A stretch of 64,000 nt of DNA from Phyto melanocephala (taxonomy: Eukaryota > Arthropoda > Insecta > Diptera > Rhinophoridae). Positions within the stretch are counted from its first letter, which is position 1. The number at the start of each line of letters is the position of its first letter. The notes under the pieces are model-generated. The model saw nothing but the letters and a program-made list of their open reading frames with translations, ran no database searches and was not told the DNA's origin. Shown piece after piece: positions 32,453 to 44,165 of the stretch. The stretch spans positions 17,583,474 to 17,647,473 of the forward strand of contig OW799236.1 of assembly GCA_941918925.1 (NCBI GenBank), given 5' to 3'. A program made the translations under genes and the position numbers.

Positions 32453-34332
32453 GCATTTTCAAAAAAAAAAAAGTTTTTGGCGAACCTTTTATTTTGTCAT
32501 TCCATTTCTATCACATTGGTGAAATTTTACATGTAAGGCTTTTTGACCAATACTGACTTTATAACAAATTCGTCAGTATAAATGAATGTGGCATGCCTAC
32601 TGTAACAGCTACCTTTTAATAAGTCTCAAAAATATATTTAAAAAAAAAATGTTTAATGTTTTAAATTAATATGCTATTTGTGGTTCTATATTAACGATGA
32701 ATTAAATGGGCGAAAGAAATGACACACCCACTTTTCAGCAAACCTTCAGTATAAGTTTTGAAATAAACGCTAATTTTTCTCATTACATACAAATAAGCAT
32801 TAAAGCACACAATAGTAGTGGTGAGTTTGATTGTTTATTTTGCGTAAGATAAATGCTAAAGGTCATTAATAGAAAAATTAATTTTGTTAATTCATTCTTA
32901 AATGAATATGCTTATAGCCTTCATGTTGATGAGAGGTATACAAGGTTCGGCTAAGACAAATGTAGCACTTTTACTAGTCTTTGTTACTAAAGTTACCACT
33001 GAACCAAAAGAGCAGTCAGCGGCACAGGAAATAGATAAAGAAGGAACGAAAATAAAATTAAAAAAAAAAAATGTCATAATTTTCCTTAAGGTATGACATT
33101 GTTGTTGCAGCCATAACCGCTACACAAATATTTTATTAACGTCTACACCCCATACCAAATGTCAATGGCACTTAAAAGGCACAATATAAAAGAATTTTCT
33201 TTTTCAAATCAAAACAATAGGACAAACAGCGGGTTTCAGATAAAATTCGTTGTTTTAAAAATCGTAAATTAGAATTTAAATGATCAATAAATTGGTTGAA
33301 ATTTATTGGATATAAAATTATGATTAAATTATGATATTTATTCTATTGTTGTTCCAAGGCACAAAACTAAGCGAAACAAAGAAAAATAGGATTTGGAAAA
33401 TTTTGTGGAAAAAAAATATTTATTTAATAATTAGGTAAGTAACACAATTCTTTAAAATTTTTTTTTTGAATTTATCAAAAAAAAAATTTTCATACAAAAT
33501 GTGTGTTTTAGACAAATTTCAAAATTGTTCATGTGTATGGGAGTTCGTGTTTTGATTCAAATTTTTAACTGAAAAAAAAAATACAAATTTAAATCAATTC
33601 AAATGTTAAAAACGAAACTAACAATGTTCCTTAATTAAATATTCAAAAATTCTCTCTAGACAAACTTGTTTTTAATGTGAATTTATGGCCTCCATATTAC
33701 TTTCAACTGTCAAAACTCTATGTCAAGACAAGTGACAGTTACTAATTCTTAATACATGCAAAGTTTAAACTTAATTCACTTAGGCCAAACTTGATATCTA
33801 AGAACAAGCCATACATTTTTTTTTAAAAATTTCTTGTTTTTAAATTTCTGGCTCCAAAATATCAACATTCTATTGCTGATTTACATTAAAATGTACCTAA
33901 ACTCAAGACATTTCTCATTTCATCTGCCTAATTTAAAAGTCATTGAACCAAAAAAAAAGGCAGTTTTTAACCCAAATCGCAGACAACACATTATTAAACA
34001 TGTCGTGTCAGGGTATTTTGTTTTTTTAAATCTTTAAGCTTTTTTTAAATAACAAATTAAACATGTATCATTTTCAAAGATCATACACTTTGCCATCGTC
34101 ATTTAAGTCAATTTAATTCAATACAGTTTACTGTTGTTGTTGTCGCTGTTGTTGTTTTCAGGCGGAGATTTATTTTATTATGGGAATAATCGGCAAGAGC
34201 AAGAATACCAAAAACAAATCTAAAGTAAACATGTGTTTAGAATTTCTTATTTAATTCTTCCCGTAAGAGATTTTCAGTTCAGTTTTTCAGTCATAGTAAA
34301 ACCTGTGTCGGTCATGATGAACCATCTAGTTC
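32453..34332. other. Unassigned AT-rich spacer
   Basis: Apart from the DINE-1-like remnant at 32931-32983, no supported feature. Confidence 0.4.
32931..32983 (+). mobile_element. DINE-1-like 3'-end remnant
   Basis: GAGAGGTATACAAGGTTCGG then TGTAGCACTTTTACT is a strongly decayed form of the GAAGGGTATATAAG-hairpin end. Confidence 0.5.
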
Positions 34333-34503
34333 AGGTTAGGCTACGTAGAAGAGTCAGCTGTTGTGCAGCTTACTTAGATCCATCGTATTCGTCCTGAAAG
34401 AATAGAAAGAGAAGCAGACCAGTCCAGAGTCTCTGACGGGAATCGAACTCGCAACCCCCAGACTAGTAGACCAGCAAACAACTGACTAGTCCTCCGGGGC
34501 ACC
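34333..34503 (-). mobile_element. tRNA-derived SINE, second copy
   Basis: The minus strand begins GGTGCCCCGGAGGACTAGTC and has a clear B box AGTTCGATTCCC, then CAGAGACTCTGGACTGGTCT as in the SINE at 7780. It ends GCCTAACCTGAA. The LINE-like tail is mostly missing. CAT(C/T)TAG(T/A)(T/A)C at both ends may be an eroded target duplication. Confidence 0.75.
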
Positions 34504-34509
34504 TCATTT

Positions 34510-34665
34510 AGAACGGAAGAAGAACAAGACTACAACAAGACTATAACTTAACCAGAATCGAACTAGAATTAAACTAAAAGTAGAATTTAACTAAAAGTAA
34601 AGTAGACCTGAACGAGAACTGAGCTAGAACTAAAACAAAACTGAACTGGGAACTTAACTATAACA
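34510..34665. repeat. Degenerate AACTRGAACTAA-type repeat
   Basis: Consecutive variants of AACTAGAAC, AACTAAAAC and AACTGAACT run through the interval. Simple-sequence expansion with substitutions. Confidence 0.7.
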
Positions 34666-35024
34666 CAAAATTCAAAAATTTTAAATCCATGACGGCCACC
34701 ACGACATATAATACTTATATACAAAAGAGACGTGGGTCAAATTTATTTATTTTAGAATATATCCACTTCAATCACTTAATGAAAGGAATAGACCAGTAGA
34801 ATACAGTAAACTATAAAAAAGATAAAATCCAAGATGTTGTCTGAAATAAAATGGCGGATATATGGGTCAAATATAACAATTAAGTCTTTGCCCCCTTCAA
34901 TCACCACAATTTTAGTACTAAATAAAGGATTTGACTAGCAGAAAACAGTAAATTATGAAAAAGTTAAAATTCAAGATGGCGTCCTAAGCGAATAATTGAA
35001 CAAAAAATTTTTTTCTCAACCCTA

Positions 35025-35339
35025 TCAACAAATCAAAGTCCAATCAACATCGAGATCCTTAAGCGAAAATGGCGCTGGATTGGTCACACGCTCCGTAGAC
35101 CACAAGGCGACCCTACTAAAACTGCTATTGACTGGAATCCCCATGGAAATACACGAAGAGCTGGACGTCCGTCGTACTCCTGGAGACGTCAACTCGAAGC
35201 TGAAGTAATCCAAAGTGGGCTAAGCTGGAGGGAAATCAAACACCTAGCATCAAACAGAACCGAATGGAAAGAGTTCGTTGTGGCCCTTTGTTCCTTATAG
35301 GAACCACGGGACATAATATATATATATATATATATATAT
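35025..35339 (+). pseudogene. RTE-like LINE 3' end
   Basis: From 35040 one open frame reads PINIEILKRKWRWIGHTLRR, AIDWNPHGNTRRAGRP and WRRQLEAE, and ends SNRTEWKEFVVALCSL with a stop at 35298-35300. This is the natural C-terminus of an RTE-like endonuclease/reverse-transcriptase protein. About 40 bp of 3' UTR and a (TA)n tail (35315-35339) follow. It is a classic 5'-truncated LINE insertion and better preserved than its relative at 16340-16805. Confidence 0.88.
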
Positions 35340-35374
35340 CAACATGGGTATCAAATAAAAACGCTTGACTAGTA

Positions 35375-35957
35375 CAGGATGGGTCATCTAAAATTTTAAA
35401 TTTGAACTACCGATTACTTTAAAAGGTAGAATTAAATTAATTTTTCTTTTAAAGTTTATGCTTGACATTTCGGACGCTCGAAAAAAATTGAGAAATATTA
35501 AAAACTTACTTTCAAAATAGTGTGTGTAACGCAAACTGTAAGAAATTGACGTTTAAAATAAATTTTTGAGAAGAGTTTGGCATTCAGTTTTGCTTGTGCG
35601 TCAATTTGTGAAACAAGTATGTAAATGAAAATAGATCCGTTAATGGCAAAGCAACCCGTGTATGTTCTCGTCTAGTGCGTTGAATCGAAAACATTGCTGC
35701 TGTGGCTGAGAATGTGCAACAACATAAACTCGTCTTCGTTCTCAGGAACGGAATATATAACGCACTGCTTTGAAGAAAAAAATTGATGTCCGGATGGAGT
35801 TATGCCGAGGCTGTCGTTGTTGTCATATGAACGATATTGTGTTCCATTCTTAAATGACAAAGTTTAACGTTTCGAAAAAAACCAGAAATATTAAAAAAAT
35901 CAGGACATTTTTTTGTAGCCGATTCAAGTTTAAAATTTAAAATGGGACACCCTTTTG
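35375..35957 (+). mobile_element. Mariner-type deletion derivative
   Basis: Imperfect inverted repeats: left GATGGGTCATCTAAAATTTT, right in reverse GGGTGTCCCATTTTAAATTT. Near 35690 the stretch IENIAAVAENVQQHK matches the N-terminal domain of the transposase; the catalytic core is gone. It sits inside a GACTAGTA|GAATA-type repeat unit, consistent with insertion at TA. Confidence 0.75.
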
Positions 35958-36018
35958 AATAAAGCTAACACTGTAGAAATAAAAAATCGAAGATGGTGTC
36001 GAAATAAAAAAAAAAATG

Positions 36019-36074
36019 TCGTGAAGGGTATTATCCGATTCGGCACAGTTAAATATAGAATTCTAAGTTGTTTT
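36019..36074 (+). mobile_element. DINE-1-like 3'-end remnant
   Basis: GTCGTGAAGGGTATTATCCG then TTCGGCACAGTTAAATATAG and a decayed terminus. Confidence 0.6.
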
Positions 36075-38400
36075 ACTAAGTATTAATACAATTTTCTTAA
36101 CACATTTACCATCAAAATATATTAAAGATTTTTGTAAAACTCAAAAGCAACATGTTTAAAATATTTAAGCTTAAAAGCTAAAGTTCAACAAATTATATGA
36201 ACAAGTTTAAAAAATTAATTTTTTTTGTAAAATTTCCTTTTTCCTAATTCTTTATAGTCTTTAATTATTATTTTGTTCACTGTTTATAATACAAATTCAT
36301 ACATTTTCCTTGAAATGTACGTAAACACTTACACACTGAAAGAAAAATAAATTAACCTTGAACTTGTAAAATAAAAATTTTAAGAATTTATAAACTTTTT
36401 GGAGGTCTTTCTCGTTTACCCTACACAAAACTCGTTTATCTATGCAAACATTCTTTTGAATATATAAAAACATTTAGCAACAATTGAACTTTCGCAAGAA
36501 CTTGGCTAAAATGGAAAAATAATAAAAAAAAAAAAATAAAAAACAATTTAAATGGAATAGAGGCAATTCGTTTCTTTTTTTGCTTATCAACAAAAGCCTT
36601 AAAAAATTATATTATGTCCATAAAAAGTTTATTTGAAAGGCAGAAATGAACGACTTATAAATCTTTTTATGTTTACATTTTATATATATTTTTTTTTTTT
36701 AGTTTAAGAATTCTTTTTGTATATATTTTTTTAATTTTATTATTATAGGAAAAGCCATACATTTAAATATTTTTATTTATTAAGCCTATTTGATAATAAA
36801 AGCAATTGAAATGTTGTGTAAAGACCTTTTGCTTTTCTATACAAATTTAAATTTTTTTCCGTTATTTTTATTTCATTTCAACACTTTTTTGGCTTCTTGC
36901 CTGATTGTTTGGTATTTTATTGTTTTATATTATTTCAATAGTCACCATTGAAAACTAAAAAAAACAGGCATATTTTTTGTCATGCATTTTGTAACACTTG
37001 GACAAATTCGTTTAATATCCCATAGATTAACCATTTAATCAAGGACATTATAATTTACAAGGATGAGATAACTGTGGCAAAACGAAATAGTTGCTTAAGT
37101 CGACATAAGCCAAAATTAAGCAAATAACACTATTGCAATTCCAAAATTTAAAACTATCCTTTAATAAATTTTTAACTATATGAACAACTTGCAGGAAGTT
37201 ATAGCGTAAAATCTTTTTGCCTATATTTTTGCAATAAAGAGTATCAATAAAAAAAAAAACTAATTTTAACTTATGATTTAACTAATTATTCGAAAACCGA
37301 TATGCATTTTAAATAATACGAAGTGAAACTCATATAATAGTCTTTATTTTAAAGGCAATTAATTTATAAAAGTCAACTTAAAAATGTTAAAGTGATTTTC
37401 TGAAAAACTATAAAAACCGACATAAGCATTTTTTCCTTATTGCCACAAATATATTTAAGACCCTTTAAGTTACAAGAATTAACAAAAAAAATACGAACTG
37501 CGAACACGATCGAAATTTAACTCAAACGTTTGAGTTGTTGTTGCGTAATTTGTCTCTCCTGTGTTCGTCCGTATGTCCGTTAAAGCACACTTAAAACTAT
37601 GTAGAGGCGTGATTGTTGATTCTACTTTTAAACATAATACTTTAAGTAACGACTCCCCATTACTTTTTAATGTATGTAAAACTTACAGCACATTTACTAA
37701 TTGAAAAAGTTTTGACTAGGAATCATTCTAAATGCATTGAAAGAAATGAGGATACATAATCGTAGGGTCACATCAATATTTTAAAGACTCTAAGGAAACG
37801 AATGTTTCAAGAATCTGTCTATATAATCAGTCATAATTAAGTCATGCTTTAAGAAACAATTAGCTTTGGTAGAGAGCGTGAAGTATATCAACTGAATATG
37901 TTTTAAAATTTCTCGATTCAATGTCCACCAAAGTGAAGTAGTTAAAACGGCCATAAACAAGTGTACAAAACTCTAAGTCTTAAATATTTTATATCTGGTC
38001 CAAAACTTTAGGTGTTGCTCATTCTTAATCTTAGTAAAGGTTTCTAACTCATCAATATTGGAATAGCACAGCTTGTTGTAGATAATATATTTTTTTGAGG
38101 CTCATAGTATATAACATCAATGTTTATATATCCGGCATATTGTCTTTGTACGGTTCAAGGAGATAAGCGCCAGCTTATTTTATCCATTGTTATTGTTACA
38201 AAAAAAAAAAATTACAAAAGAAAGTTGCAACTCACAATCTTGGTTGCCAATATATGTTACTCAGCAAGAATGCCCGTTATTATTGCAACAGCTCTGCAGT
38301 TGTTTAAAGATATTTTTTTTAAGGAAAAACCTTTAGCCCTAACTCGGTTGGCATTGTCACCTTGAAGGGTAAGCAGCTAATCTCTCATCGATTCTATTTG
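36075..38400. other. Unassigned AT-rich spacer
   Basis: An 18-bp perfect palindrome AACTCAAACGTTTGAGTT lies at 37519-37536. No supported gene or element. Confidence 0.4.
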
Positions 38401-38888
38401 GAGGCCAAGGAAAGATGGTTGAACCCACTTGCTTGGAAACCAGAAAGATCTGGCCTGACATGGATGCGCATTGGACGCAATATGCGGTGAATATGCCCCG
38501 AATCCACCTTAGGAACCTCATAGCGGTCATTACCGGACACTGGCCTATAGGTACACATGCGAAAATGATAAATATCCCTTACAACGACTTCTGCAGAAGT
38601 TGCGATAACGTGGAAGAGGAGGAGACAACTGAACATCTTCTCTGTAATTGTCCTGCATTCGGGGACCTGAAACACCAGATTCTAGGTCAGCAAATACTTG
38701 AAAGTAAAACTTGTCTTTCCGCAGGTGATCTGGGAAAGATCTACACCTTTATAAACAGGACAGCATGGCTAAGGAACGACGGCCAGAGGACGTAGACAAA
38801 CGGGCATTGCTACCTACGGGACCCTCGGAGGAGGCAAGTGAGCTATGCCTTCGGGCGGCTGCCGAATCTAACCTAACGTAACCTAAGA
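38401..38888 (+). pseudogene. Non-LTR retrotransposon 3' end (Jockey/LOA-like)
   Basis: The open frame at 38415-38795 ends a reverse-transcriptase polyprotein just after its RNase H-like region. Visible blocks are MPRIHLRNLIAVITGHWPIG, the zinc-knuckle CRSCDNVEEEETTEHLLCNC followed by PAFGDL, and a stop at 38793-38795. A GC-rich 3' UTR follows and ends in CTAACCTAACGTAACCTAA, a simple-repeat tail. Upstream, frame and similarity are lost at about 38400, so the insertion is 5'-truncated. The clade is uncertain because reverse transcriptase itself is missing. Confidence 0.82.
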
Positions 38889-41525
38889 TCACGATACATA
38901 GAATCCCTCATAACTATTTGTAACCATTTTCAACTGACAGCTAAGTTGAAATACAGTTTTTTTAAGCTTTAGCTTACCCGGTTAGGCAACTTTGAACCTT
39001 TAACATAGTAGTCTGACAACTATCAGCTGAATTTTTACTTTGATAAGACTAATTTAGTATCCGTATGTAAAGTATTTATTGTGTCCATCTTTTTCGTTAC
39101 GTTAAGATAAGTTGAAAATGGCAGCAGATGACGTATAACGAATTTAATGTGCTTTGGCCTTTGGAATCGTCTTCTGTACGGAATTTTTTTATACACACAT
39201 AACAAAAAAATAAAATAATTTTTAAAGGAAATTCAGCTTTCAAACAGTTTAAAACCCACTTAGCGAAATTACGGATTTGGTTCGACAAAAACGTAGTTCT
39301 CGGGTTAGTTGGATCTTTGGGCGCATAAAACAAAAGCCCGATCCAATATATGCAAAGTTAAAGTCGGAAAAAACGAATTTGAGGCAAAAAATTTACCGAC
39401 CTTTCTTAAAAATTTTTTCGGATAAAGACGATGCCCTCGGCCGATCTGGTGTATTATTGAAATACAGGATTTGGCTGACTTTTTAAAAAACCATTCGTTT
39501 CAAATTCGTCTGCTAAACGTTGGAGTAGCAACCTTAAAAAAAATGTATTTCTATTATAAAATAAAACGAATACAAATTCATTTTATTATTTGGAAGCCCT
39601 CCTCAGTTGCATTGCTTGCAATTTGACCGCAACACTAAGTCCTCACTAATGTAGAATAATTCTATGTGAAAGGAAAAGTGCTTTAGTTTAAAGGTTTTTT
39701 TAGAATTAAATTTTTTTTTGCTGGCGGGTATTTAAAATTCGACATAGCCGAATAAAAAGCTTGTTTTTATCTTTTGTAAATTTTTGTTTTGTTGCAGTTG
39801 CAATAAATAAGTAAATTGCTGAAATTGAAAATAATAGTTTTGTGATTTTATTTTAAAGAATTTTATATAAAAATGTTGTTGTTTGCAAATAAATTTATTT
39901 ATAAAAAGCTTTTATATGCTTTAATTGAATTCGTAACAAAAAAGCAAAAAAAAAAGAAAGTTAAGGCGGGGGTGATATGGGTATAGTTGTGAAATAATAA
40001 ATACAAATCCCATTGTTTTAACTGCAAAGAATTACAAGATAACAAATTTGCATATAAAAGCACTTTTATACAAAAAAATTATAATTCTTATAAATTGGTT
40101 TATATAAGTAAATTGATCAATTAAGTTTATTTAAAGAAAGTGTATTAAGCACTTTAGTAAATTAGTTTATATATAAACTATATTTTAATTTTAAATATAA
40201 CAATTTTTTATGTTAATTTTCATTTAAAAAAATTGTTCACCAACACAGGTTTATTTTATTTTTAGATTTAAACATGTTTTACTTGTAGTACAATTTGCTG
40301 TTGTTGTTGTTACGTTTTCTTTTTCAAAATCCATTTAACTAATTAGTTTAGTCATAGGCCACATTGCCGTCACTTGTGCTATTTTTAGTTTTCACAAACG
40401 TCATATCATCCACATTAATATTCCAAACACAAAAGCTCAAGTCTAATTGCTTTTAACTACTGGTTTATAGCTTTTGCATTTTAAGTTTAAGGCAGTAACA
40501 TGACAATTATGCCCATAAATCATGCAAGATCATGCAGGCATTCTCTGCCATATGTTGCAGGTTAATAAATACTTTTCTTACAATATTCAAAACCATTTTT
40601 AGCTGCCTCTTTAATAAAAAAAAACGAAAGAAACTTTATTAAGTCTTAAGAGAGGTAGGCTGTTGTTGCCTTAAATTGCGTGTAAAAGTGACATTTACAG
40701 ACAGTAACAAGCAGAAAAAAAAACACTTTTTAATAACAATTATGGTTTGAATACTTTTAACTTTTAAACTGGTCTTATTTAAGTTAACAAATGTGCGACT
40801 GACAACAAGTGTTAAATTGGCGCCAATTGTTTAACGCTTTTTTTCCTACAAAGGGTGTCCCCATATTAACACAAAATTTAAGTTAAATGAAAAACAAAGA
40901 ATTTTTTAATGAATGCAAAACCAAAAACACAGAGAAATTTTCATGTCTACTTGGAAACCTACTGTCATGTTTTTTTTACATTTATATAAACTTTTGCCTA
41001 AATTTTGGGACAGCCTACAACATGCAAAACCATAGAAAGGTTGGAGAAATATTGTCAATTTGCTAGTCTTTATTATAGTTAATTTTTAATTGAATTTGTA
41101 ATGGTTTTATTGCTCTATGCAATTTTTAAAGAAAATTTCATTCGTTTTTAATTTCAAGACTATGAACCCAACCTTAAGTGTTTTCTCAACTAAATATATC
41201 AAAGAATTCCTACTCATTATTTTAAGGTTTTGTTTAAATGTCTGTAATAGACGCCTACTTTCGCTATAAATTGCAAAAATGTTTCATTAAATTGTTTCAA
41301 CACGAAGATGACACGTAGTTTTAAGAAGGGAGTGGGAAAACAATTGATATTTGTATTTTAAAGTCTAAAGAGAAACTTAAAAAATTTTTTTTTTTAATTA
41401 TGTGAAATTAGTGTCATTTGTGTAGTGTCACAAAAGTTTGTCAAAAGTCTGGCTGTTTTATAGAACAACGTCTAATTTATATGTCTAAAATCTATAATCG
41501 ATTTAATGGCATAGCGGTCGTATAT
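38889..41525. other. Unassigned spacer
   Basis: The open frame at 39277-39486 (69 codons, basic, with SRVSWIFGRIKQKPDPIYAK) resembles protein-coding text more than its surroundings but was not recognised. The rest shows no supported gene. Confidence 0.35.
39724..39768 (+). mobile_element. DINE-1-like 3'-end remnant
   Basis: GCGGGTATTTAAAATTCGAC ATAGCCGAATA then CTTGTTTT: the hairpin survives as TTCGAC/GCCGAA. Confidence 0.55.
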
Positions 41526-42633
41526 GGGCATTTCCATGAATATGTCAACCACGACTGTAAAAATAAAAACTCTTGAAAGTTTTCCAATATAAGTTTATTG
41601 ATAAAAAAAACACTCAAATTTTACTATGCGCAGGTATTAAGAGCTTATTAAACTATTTTAAGAGCAATAATAAGAGTTTAACCTGATTATCTCTTTAACT
41701 TATTTATAAGAATTGTAATCAACTATTCTTTTTTTTAGCGTCCAAATTGTAATTGTAAATATGCTTTAAAATTAAGGTAACAACAACAATAACAAGATCT
41801 ACAAGAAAAAAGAAAATATAGATTCCAATTAGCGGTATTTTTTTGATTTCCCTTAGATGTTATTTTAATGTCACGTACGTAGTGCAAAAACATTATTTGT
41901 CTCCGTCATTCGTATTTAAATAGTCGCAAGAGCACTTATTAAAGAATTTAACTTTTTTTCTTAACACAATATAAATTGTAATTGTAAATATGCTTTAAAA
42001 TTAAGGTAACAACAACAATAACAAGATCTACAAGAAAAAAGAAAATATAGATTCCAATTAGCGGTATTTTTTTGATTTCCCTTAGATGTTATTTTAATGT
42101 CACGTACGTAGTGCAAAAACATTATTTGTCTCCGTCATTCGTATTTAAATAGTCGCAAGAGCACTTATTAAAGAATTTAACTTTTTTTCTTAACACAATA
42201 TAAATTTTATTATCTAAGAATACCATTAGAGAAAAATCTGTCACGTACGATATGTCACGAACGATATTAAATTGAGTTTATTATAAAATCATTTAAAGAT
42301 TGTTTTCATTTAAATACGATGGATTTTAAATGAAAAATAGTTGGTTTAGTGTAAGAAATTAAAAAAAAACCTCCCAAGATTCGCAATTTTTTTTCTTATT
42401 TCCATATATACCTCAAAATCACTTCTGTTTTATGTCACGTACGATATATTCTTATTTTTCTGTATATTTTAGACAACAATGATTCGAATATAATAAATTT
42501 TTTTTTTATTAAATCAAGTACCCTTTGAATGGAACATAAAGATCTAATTTTGTTTCAGTTACTCTTACTTTTGAAAAAAATTACTCCACTTTTTAGGAGT
42601 ACAAAAGTCACGTACGATGACATGGAAATGCCC
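41526..42633. mobile_element. Inverted-repeat element with TCACGTACG motifs
   Basis: Perfect 13-bp inverted repeats GGGCATTTCCATG at 41526-41538 and 42621-42633. The motif TGTCACGTACG or close variants occurs at about 41869, 42098, 42239, 42254, 42433 and 42606, with a decayed copy at 41543. Such repeated words inside the ends are often transposase-binding sites. Open frames inside are short and unrecognised. The target duplication is unclear, so the superfamily is open. Confidence 0.65.
41744..42201. repeat. Exact 229-bp tandem duplication
   Basis: The block at 41744-41972 is repeated immediately at 41973-42201 without a difference that I could find; identity continues about 4 bp further. 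Each block includes one TGTCACGTACGT motif. Confidence 0.9.
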
Positions 42634-43653
42634 ACATATGGTATGGTTTTCAGATTCTCATTGAACCACACACCCAGTAAAAAAGTATGTTTGCAAAACA
42701 AGAAAACAGATTATATTAATGTCGTACTATATATTTACACAAGTAAAACTGATCATATTATTATCGTAGTAAGTTTCAAACCACTGATGAAAACCTGTTT
42801 CAATTAAATGTTTACACTAGTCATTCACCTCATTGTCGATAGTAATATTTTACTTTCCAAATATATTTAATGATTAACACATCATGTCCTTAATGAAGCA
42901 TATTTCTTATTGCACTTAAATATTTAAATTACAGAGACACACATAGAAGTGATTCTTGCAACCATATATGTATAGAGTTAGGTGTAAATATTTTCAGCAG
43001 CTATAATGTGGTTGTTATAATCATATAAATAGTTTTATGGACCATAGCTTTTTCAATTATTCTATGATAATTAAAGATTTGCATACTGCATACCCTTAAG
43101 TCATTCAACCTACTGCGGCAGCACAAGTTAATAAAAATCTTATTGTTTTTGAGCGAAATACCTTAACCGAAGTCTACGTCACTTCGATGGGAAAGCCATA
43201 GTAGGACCCGTTAGTCCTTCCCTTAAAAAAATTTTTGTTTTGAGATTGTTACTAGATATTTTCCTTAAGGCATATCATAATTCTATTGCCAGGGAAACAA
43301 ATTTTAGCAAAATATGCGAGCTTTGCTTCAACCTTCTGGGCTGTACTCAGTCATAAGCTATATTTTTAACCCCTCCAGATTTTCTACATCAGTGATTTGA
43401 CGTAGAAGTCTGGGCTAAATATAGTGTTACAGAACTAGTATGACTATATTTGAATTCGTTAGCTTAGTTTACATTAATTTTTATTAACATTTTAATTCCA
43501 ATTTGCATTTGTGTAATTTTTTTCAGTCTAACTTTCGTAATATTTTACAACTTTGGCAATATTGAAATTATAAACAATTATAAACACTTTGTAGCATACT
43601 TTCGGGATGTTTAAAAAAAATAATTCTAGAAATTTAAATTATTGGTAAAAATT
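42634..43653. other. Unassigned spacer
   Basis: No supported feature. Confidence 0.35.
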
Positions 43654-44165
43654 CTCGTTTCCGTATCACGATATAAATATCAGAAAACTTCAGCAAGTAG
43701 AGTTAGTTTTTCATAAGGTATTCAAAACTAAATATTAAGTTTAATTAAATAAAAGTCAAAAATTAAATACACTAGAGTAAATTTAAAGAGTGCTAATTAT
43801 TATTAAAGGAATCCCAGTTTATTTATATCGTTCCCGTGTCACGATATAAACATAAGAAAACTACAGCAAGTATAGAAAGTTGTACATAAGACCTTAAAAA
43901 TTGAATATTTAGTTGAAAATATAGTGAAATATTAAATAAACTAGAGTGCTTATTATTATTTGCAATTAAAGGAATCCCAGTTTATTTATATCGTTCCCGT
44001 ATCACGACATAAACACGAGGAAACTACAGCAAGTATAGAAAGTTGTACCTAAGACATTCAAAACTGAATATTAAGTTGAAATAATAGTGAAATATTAAAT
44101 AAATTAGAGTAAATTGAAAGTGTGCAAATTATTATTTGCAATTAAAGAAATCCCGGTTTATTCAA
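43654..44165. repeat. Three-unit tandem repeat, 163-174 bp
   Basis: Units start at 43654, 43828 and 43991 with TCGTT(T/C)CCGT(A/G)TCACGA. Each contains (A)ACT(T/A)CAGCAAGTA and ends AAAG(G/A)AATCCC(A/G)GTTTAT. Units 2 and 3 are closer to each other than to unit 1. No coding potential. Confidence 0.85.

Larger units (their letters stand above)
34735..36010. repeat. Three ~125-bp repeat units split by insertions
   Basis: Units begin ATGGGTCAAAT / ATGGGTATCAAAT and contain GACTAG(C/T)AGAA-ACAGTAAA, then AA(A/T)TCAAGATGG(C/T)GTC. They lie at about 34735-34855 and 34863-34985. The third starts at about 35345, stops at GACTAGTA (35373) and resumes at 35958-36000. A LINE end separates units 2 and 3, and a mariner derivative splits unit 3. 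Confidence 0.65.

Noticed and set aside
37519..37536. 18-bp perfect palindrome AACTCAAACGTTTGAGTT as a regulatory site
   Set aside because: Single occurrence in AT-rich sequence with no nearby gene; nothing supports a function.
40850..41022. Possible MITE with GGGTGTCCCCA / GGGACAGCC ends
   Set aside because: The inverted repeats are short and imperfect and no target duplication was found.
43150..43420. Inverted TCTACGTCA / TGACGTAGA words as transposon ends
   Set aside because: Match limited to about 10 bp and not in a consistent terminal position.
43654..44165. CRISPR-like spaced repeats
   Set aside because: Three long, diverged, directly abutting units with no short identical repeats or unique spacers; this is a eukaryotic tandem repeat.
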